The notes beneath the pieces were generated by a model that was given only the letters and a program-made list of their open reading frames with translations, was not told the origin of the DNA and did no database searches. Below, one piece after another: positions 35,964 through 39,987 of a stretch of 39,987 nucleotides of DNA. The first letter of the stretch is position 1. Every line of letters begins with the position of its first letter. This DNA comes from Accumulibacter sp. (GTDB taxonomy: Bacteria; Pseudomonadota; Gammaproteobacteria; Burkholderiales; Rhodocyclaceae). The position numbers and the translations under genes are program-made. The DNA lies in contig JAEUOJ010000146.1 of the NCBI GenBank assembly GCA_016789495.1, positions 1-39,987 on the forward strand, read 5' to 3'.

Positions 35964-36527
35964 TCAGGGCTGACAGTCCGCCAGGGACGGCAACTCGGCC
36001 AGACTGCGCAAACCGAGGTCGTCAAGAAATTTCCGGGTCGTCGCCAGCAACGCCGGGCGGCCCGGGGTATCGCGGTGACCGACGACATCAACCCAGCCGC
36101 GCTCTTCGAGGACCCGGATCACCTGGCTGGCGACGGTGACGCCGCGGATGTCCTCGATGTCGCCGCGCGTCACCGGCTGGCGGTAGGCGATGATCGCCAG
36201 CGTTTCGAGAACCGCGCGCGAATAACGCGGCGGCTTTTCGGGATTCAGTCGTTCCAGATACGGCAGGTACTCGCCGCGGGTTCTGAAACGCCAGCCACTG
36301 GCCACCGCCAGCAACTCGAGTGGCCGTGATGCCCATTCGGCGCGAAGTTCCTCAAGCAACTGCTGCAAGATCTCGTTGCCGATCTGTTCGGCGAACAGCT
36401 TGCGCAACTCACTCAGCGGCAAGGCTTGACGAGCACTGAGCAACACGGCTTCCAGCACGCGCTTGGCTTCAGCCGGCGCGATCGCGGCTTCAGGATATCG
36501 ATTCGATTCCGGTGTCACCAGGTTCAT
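35964..36527 (-). CDS. scpB: Segregation and condensation protein B
   Basis: The 187-residue protein is the dimeric winged-helix subunit of the SMC-ScpAB condensin complex. Conserved parts are the N-terminal [21 protein letters not shown], then [29 protein letters not shown] near 104, and the second winged helix with [26 protein letters not shown]. It binds ScpA and helps chromosome segregation. The ATG at 36527 lies 38 bases inside the 3' end of scpA, in another frame. An in-frame GTG at 36518 would shorten this only slightly. Confidence 0.93.
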   Translation of the reverse strand: MNLVTPESNRYPEAAIAPAEAKRVLEAVLLSARQALPLSELRKLFAEQIGNEILQQLLEELRAEWASRPLELLAVASGWRFRTRGEYLPYLERLNPEKPPRYSRAVLETLAIIAYRQPVTRGDIEDIRGVTVASQVIRVLEERGWVDVVGHRDTPGRPALLATTRKFLDDLGLRSLAELPSLADCQP

Positions 36528-37368
36528 CCCGCAACCTCAAATAAATCGGCGCAAACGCCTCCACTTGTGTCATCTCGAGCAAATGTTCGCGCGCCAGTTC
36601 GAGCAACGCCAGGAAATGCACCACCAGCACGGCCACTCCCGCCGCCGGGTCGAACAACTCGCTGAATTCGCTGAAACCGCCAACGCGGCGCAATTGGCGA
36701 AGGATGCTGGCCATATGTTCGCGTACCGACAATTCTTCACGTTGCAGCACATGACGGCTGTGCAACCTGGCCTGCTTCAGCAGTCCCTGCCAGGCACGTT
36801 GCAAATCGGCGACCGTCACCTCCGGCAAGCGCCGCAGTGATTTTTCGACCCAGACCTCGATCCATTCGAAATCACGCTCGGCTTGCGGCAGTTCGTTGAT
36901 TTCCTGCGCCGCCAGTTTCATCTGCTCGTATTCGACCAACCGGCGTACCAGTTCGGCGCGCGGGTCTTCCGTCTCCTCGCCGGTGGATGTTGTCGGACGC
37001 GGCAGCAACATCCGCGACTTGATTTCGATCAGCATCGCCGCCATCACCAGGTAATCCGCCGCCAGTTCGAGGTTTTGCTTGCGCATGGCCTCGACATAGA
37101 GCAGGTACTGATCGGTCAACGGTGCCATCGGAATGTCGAGCACGTTGATGTTCGCCTTGCGGATCAGGTACAACAACAAATCCAACGGCCCTTCGAACGC
37201 CTCGAGCATCACCGCCATCGCATCCGGCGGGATGTATAGATCGTGTGGCAACTGCTCCAACGGCTGGCCATAAACCCGCGCCGGTGGCGTCGAACCGACC
37301 GGCTCGACAAGGCTGGCCTGAGCGGTTGCCTCCCAGGGATCGGCGGTCACCGTCGCAGATGGGTCCAC
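36490..37368 (-). CDS. scpA: Segregation and condensation protein A
   Basis: The 292-residue kleisin bridges the SMC heads. After a variable N-terminus of about 50 residues comes [33 protein letters not shown], the SMC-neck binding part, then [20 protein letters not shown]. An acidic linker follows, and a C-terminal winged helix with [20 protein letters not shown]. The start is GTG at 37368, 13 bases after the trpS stop, so trpS, scpA, scpB and perhaps rluB may be co-transcribed. The partner SMC protein is not in this window. Confidence 0.93.
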   Translation of the reverse strand: MDPSATVTADPWEATAQASLVEPVGSTPPARVYGQPLEQLPHDLYIPPDAMAVMLEAFEGPLDLLLYLIRKANINVLDIPMAPLTDQYLLYVEAMRKQNLELAADYLVMAAMLIEIKSRMLLPRPTTSTGEETEDPRAELVRRLVEYEQMKLAAQEINELPQAERDFEWIEVWVEKSLRRLPEVTVADLQRAWQGLLKQARLHSRHVLQREELSVREHMASILRQLRRVGGFSEFSELFDPAAGVAVLVVHFLALLELAREHLLEMTQVEAFAPIYLRLRDEPGDTGIESIS

Positions 37369-37381
37369 GGAAGCGGTCGAC

Positions 37382-38584
37382 TCAGCGATAATTCAGCCCC
37401 ATCGCCGAGCGAACGTCATGCATCGTTTCGGCCGCCAAATGTCGCGCCTTGTCGTTGCCTTCGGCGATGATCGACCGTACCCGCGCCGGGTCGTCGAGAT
37501 AGGGCTGGGCACGCTCACGCATCGGCGCCTGTTCCTTGAGAATGCCGTCGATCACCGGCTGCTTGCATTCCAGGCAGCCAATGCCGGCGCTGCGGCAACC
37601 TTGCTGCACCCAGGACTGACAGTCCGCGTCCGAATAGACCTGGTGCAGTTGCCAGACCGGGCATTTCTCCGGATTGCCGACATCGTTGCGGCGCACCCGG
37701 GCCGGGTCGGTCGGCATCCGCCGCACCTTTTGGCTCACCGACACCGCGTCTTCGCGCAGGGTGATGGTGTTGGCGTACGATTTGGACATCTTCTGACCGT
37801 CGAGCCCGGGCATCCGCGAAGCGGCGGTGAGCAACGCGCCAGGTTCGACGAGAATCGTCTTGCCACTCCCCTCGAGATAGCCATGCAGACGCTCACGGTC
37901 GGACTGGGACAACGAGGCCGCGCCGGCGAGCAAGTCACGGGCGCGTTCCAGCGCCGCCAGCTCGCCTTGCTGCTGAAATCGCTTGCGGCAATCCTCGTAG
38001 ATCCGGGCGTTTTTGGCGCCGAGCCTGGAGATCGCCAACTGCGCGCGTTCTTCAAAATCCGCTTCACGGCCGTAAAGATGGTTGAAACGTCGGGCGATTT
38101 CCCGAGAAAACTCGATATGCGGAACCTGATCCTCGCCAACCGGCACTTGGTCGGCGCGGTAGATCAGGATGTCGGCAGCCTGCAACAACGGATAACCCAG
38201 AAAACCGTAGGTTGATAAATCCTTGTTTTCGAGCTTTTCCTGCTGATCCTTATACGTCGGCACCCGCTCGAGCCAACTGAGCGGGGTGAGCATCGACAGC
38301 AGCAGATGCAGTTCGGCGTGTTCGGGAACCTGCGACTGGATGAATAGCGTCGCCCGCTGCGGATCGACGCCAGCGGCCAGCCAATCGATGACCATATCCC
38401 AGGTGGCGGAAACGATCCCTTGCGGATCATCGTACGTCGTGGTCAACGCGTGCCAGTCGGCGACGAAAAACAGGCAAGGATGTTGATTCTGCAGGTCGAT
38501 CCAGTTTTTCAGCACCCCGTGGTAGTGGCCCAGATGCAGGCTGCCGGTCGGGCGCATGCCGGAAAGGACGCGTTGAGCGTACAT
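37382..38584 (-). CDS. trpS: Tryptophanyl-tRNA synthetase with probable Fe-S motif
   Basis: The 400-residue class I synthetase charges tRNA-Trp. GSLHLGHYHG (HIGH-like) lies near residue 15 and QKMSKS near 270. It is longer than the E. coli enzyme (334) because of an insertion between the KMSKS loop and the C-terminus. That insertion carries C308, C330, C337 and C340 spaced x21-x6-x2. A C-x22-C-x6-C-x2-C motif binds a 4Fe-4S cluster near the anticodon site in the Thermotoga maritima enzyme, so a similar cluster is likely here. The frame has a TTG two codons upstream, but the ATG at 38584 is preferred. The gene follows the site-2 protease gene by 17 bases and precedes scpA. Confidence 0.95.
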   Translation of the reverse strand: MYAQRVLSGMRPTGSLHLGHYHGVLKNWIDLQNQHPCLFFVADWHALTTTYDDPQGIVSATWDMVIDWLAAGVDPQRATLFIQSQVPEHAELHLLLSMLTPLSWLERVPTYKDQQEKLENKDLSTYGFLGYPLLQAADILIYRADQVPVGEDQVPHIEFSREIARRFNHLYGREADFEERAQLAISRLGAKNARIYEDCRKRFQQQGELAALERARDLLAGAASLSQSDRERLHGYLEGSGKTILVEPGALLTAASRMPGLDGQKMSKSYANTITLREDAVSVSQKVRRMPTDPARVRRNDVGNPEKCPVWQLHQVYSDADCQSWVQQGCRSAGIGCLECKQPVIDGILKEQAPMRERAQPYLDDPARVRSIIAEGNDKARHLAAETMHDVRSAMGLNYR

Positions 38585-38601
38585 AGGCAATCTTCAGTGG
38601 T

Positions 38602-39255
38602 TCAGGAACGAATTTGGAAAATGACTTCGACCAGCCTGGTGATCAGGTGGATCAGCGGGTCGAGCAGCCAGCTCAGCACCCCGGAGGCCAATAACACCAG
38701 CAGGATCGGAAAACCGAAGCGCTCCAGTTGCGCGAATCGCCAAGCGAGTCTGGGCGGCAACAGGCTGACGGCAATCCGTCCTCCATCGAGCGGTGGCAAC
38801 GGGAAAAGGTTGAGGACCATCAAGGCGATGTTCACCGCGATGCCGATCTCGGCCATGCGGGTCATCGGCAAACTGAAAAAATTGATCGGCAGCAGCCAAG
38901 CCAGCTTCAGGAGTGCCGCCCACGCCAGCATCATCGCCAGATTCGCCGCCGGACCGGCGGCGGCGACCCACAGCATGTCCGCCTTCGGGTGACGCAAACG
39001 GCCGAAATCGACTGGCACCGGCTTGGCCCAGCCAAAGAGAATGCCCCCGGTGGACACCAGCAGGATCAAGATCGGCACGAGAATGGTGCCGAACAGATCG
39101 ATATGCTTGAGCGGATTGGCGGTAATCCGCCCTTCCTGCCATGCCGTCGGGTCGCCGAAGTAGCGCGCCGCGTAACCATGCGCCGCTTCGTGCAGGGTGA
39201 TCGCCAGAATCACCGGCAGCGCCGCAATGGCAATCGTCTGGAGCAAGGCATTCAT
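38602..39255 (-). CDS. Site-2 protease family membrane metalloprotease (M50)
   Basis: The 217-residue inner-membrane protein has HEAAH at 22-26, the zinc-binding motif in the first helix, and NLFPLPPLDGGR near residue 170, the second conserved motif that supplies the Asp ligand. NPLKHIDLFGTILVP near 48 is typical of the small group of site-2 protease homologues lacking a PDZ domain. Such proteins may cut membrane-bound substrates, but targets of this subgroup are unknown. The start overlaps the stop of the YciO-like gene by four bases. A different frame starting at 39268 is a shadow of this gene. Confidence 0.92.
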   Translation of the reverse strand: MNALLQTIAIAALPVILAITLHEAAHGYAARYFGDPTAWQEGRITANPLKHIDLFGTILVPILILLVSTGGILFGWAKPVPVDFGRLRHPKADMLWVAAAGPAANLAMMLAWAALLKLAWLLPINFFSLPMTRMAEIGIAVNIALMVLNLFPLPPLDGGRIAVSLLPPRLAWRFAQLERFGFPILLVLLASGVLSWLLDPLIHLITRLVEVIFQIRS

Positions 39256-39890
39256 CGCCCGTTCTCAATCAGACCCAGCGGCGCCAGATCACCGAGGCCG
39301 GCGCGGATCAGTTGTGGCTGCGCAGCGGTCAGATCGACGATCGTCGTCGGCTCGATGCCGCAAAAACCGCTGTCGAGGATCAAATCCAGTTGACTGTCGA
39401 GACGATCCTGAATTTCCCAACCTTCGGTCAATGGAGTTTCGTCACCGGCGACGATCAAGGTCGAGGTCAGCAACGGCTCGCCGAGTTGTTCGAGAAAAGC
39501 CAGGGCAACGACGTGCTTGGGGACGCGCAGACCAATGGTTTTACGCTTGGGATGCATCACTCGCCGCGGCAGTTCGCGGGTGCCTTCAAGAATGAAAGTG
39601 TAGGGTCCCGGGGTGGTGGCCTTCAACAATCGGTAACGGGCATTGTCCACCCGTGCGAACTGGCCAAGCTGGGACAGGTCGCGGCACATCAAGGTCAGGT
39701 GATGACGGTCGTCGAGCGCGCGCAAGCTGCGAATCCGCTCGACAGCCGCCTTATCCCCCAGATGACAACCCAGGGCATAACTGGAATCGGTCGGCAGGGC
39801 GATCACCCCACCGCGCCGCACCATTTCCGCCGCCTGCAGCAATAACCGCGGTTGCGGATTGCTTGGATGAACCACCAGATAATGCGCCAT
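39252..39890 (-). CDS. YciO/Sua5/YrdC family protein
   Basis: The 212-residue protein has the YrdC-like fold: GGVIALPTDSSYALGCHL at 27-44, then KAAVERIRSLRALDDRHHLTLMC with the nucleotide-binding basic patch, TPGPYTFILEG near 93 and GLRVPKH near 119. TsaC/Sua5 members make threonylcarbamoyl-AMP for the t6A modification of tRNA. This sequence is closer to YciO (TPGPYTFIL, PTDSSYALG), whose own activity is weak or unclear, so it is named for the family only. It lies between a PHP phosphatase and the site-2 protease gene, a pairing also seen as yciV-yciO in E. coli. Confidence 0.88.
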   Translation of the reverse strand: MAHYLVVHPSNPQPRLLLQAAEMVRRGGVIALPTDSSYALGCHLGDKAAVERIRSLRALDDRHHLTLMCRDLSQLGQFARVDNARYRLLKATTPGPYTFILEGTRELPRRVMHPKRKTIGLRVPKHVVALAFLEQLGEPLLTSTLIVAGDETPLTEGWEIQDRLDSQLDLILDSGFCGIEPTTIVDLTAAQPQLIRAGLGDLAPLGLIENGR

Positions 39891-39906
39891 TGACCGCCGC
39901 CTGGCT

Positions 39907-39987
39907 TCAGGCGTCGAAAACGTCCCAGACGGGGGTCAGACCGTCGGGAAGCGGCGCCAATTTACCGAGATCGACATGGCTTTCTCC
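39907..39987 (-). CDS. C-terminal end of a PHP-domain phosphatase (cut by window edge)
   Basis: The last 26 codons of a minus-strand gene enter the window from the right edge and end at a TGA at 39907-39909. They encode GESHVDLGKLAPLPDGLTPV and then WDVFDA. This resembles the C-terminus of PHP-domain proteins of the YciV/RnaAM type, where the metal-binding SDFHGPGES motif is followed by VDLGRLPPLP. Those enzymes dephosphorylate 3',5'-nucleoside bisphosphates or trim RNA 5' ends. The position beside a yciO-like gene matches E. coli. The catalytic domain is outside the window, so the call rests on a short segment and on gene order. Confidence 0.6.
   Translation of the reverse strand, partial: GESHVDLGKLAPLPDGLTPVWDVFDA

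Noticed and set aside
38594-39268. Second minus-strand frame overlapping the site-2 protease gene
   Set aside because: The neighbouring frame encodes HEAAH, NPLKHIDLFG and LDGGR of the M50 family. This one lacks any motif.

Overview
This is a GC-rich chromosomal window that looks betaproteobacterial. The best fit is the Rhodocyclales, of the Accumulibacter, Propionivibrio or Dechloromonas kind. Three things point there: a heme d1 cluster with a fused NirD-NirL and separate NirG and NirH; the linkage of PHP phosphatase, YciO, site-2 protease, TrpS, ScpA, ScpB and RluB; and the rimP-nusA-infB-rbfA-truB operon. The lineage is an inference from gene content. No tRNA, rRNA, CRISPR array, insertion sequence or phage gene was seen, so this is mostly core genome.

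Layout. 1-4.7 kb: the edge-truncated start of a 2OG-Fe(II) oxygenase, a conserved small membrane protein, a membrane-anchored HSL-type esterase and a COG2509 flavoprotein. 4.75-6.5 kb: mtnA overlapping a FucA-like class II aldolase, a pair that suggests salvage of 5'-methylthioadenosine through a DHAP-forming shunt. 6.6-10.8 kb: a DUF3616 protein and nirH, nirG, nirDL and nirF for heme d1 of cytochrome cd1 nitrite reductase; nirS, nirE, nirJ and nirN are not in the window. 10.9-13.2 kb: an HDOD signalling protein and a 2Fe-2S flavoprotein reductase. 13.3-18.4 kb, plus strand: an epimerase-like SDR, hemJ, an RlmL-like 23S rRNA methyltransferase, a YqhD-type alcohol dehydrogenase and a VanZ protein. 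18.4-26.6 kb, minus strand: a DnaJ-type cochaperone, a TerC transporter, and tamB and tamA for outer-membrane assembly.

27-28.2 kb holds two small plus-strand genes, the least familiar content here. They encode secreted proteins that share a C-terminal module: LFRR, a membrane helix, a basic stretch and a terminal FPA. 28.3-34.6 kb is the essential operon rimP-nusA-infB-rbfA-truB on the minus strand. It is headed by a near-consensus promoter and a leader of about 70 nt with two tandem terminator-like hairpins, the second ending about 10 nt before the rimP start codon. 34.7-40 kb holds rluB, scpB, scpA, trpS (with a probable 4Fe-4S motif), a site-2 protease, a YciO/Sua5 protein and the last 26 codons of a PHP-domain phosphatase.

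The best candidates for something new are the paired FPA-tailed exported proteins and the attenuator-like rimP leader. Gene starts were moved from the longest possible ORF wherever family alignment, ribosome binding sites or operon overlap supported another codon; each entry says so.
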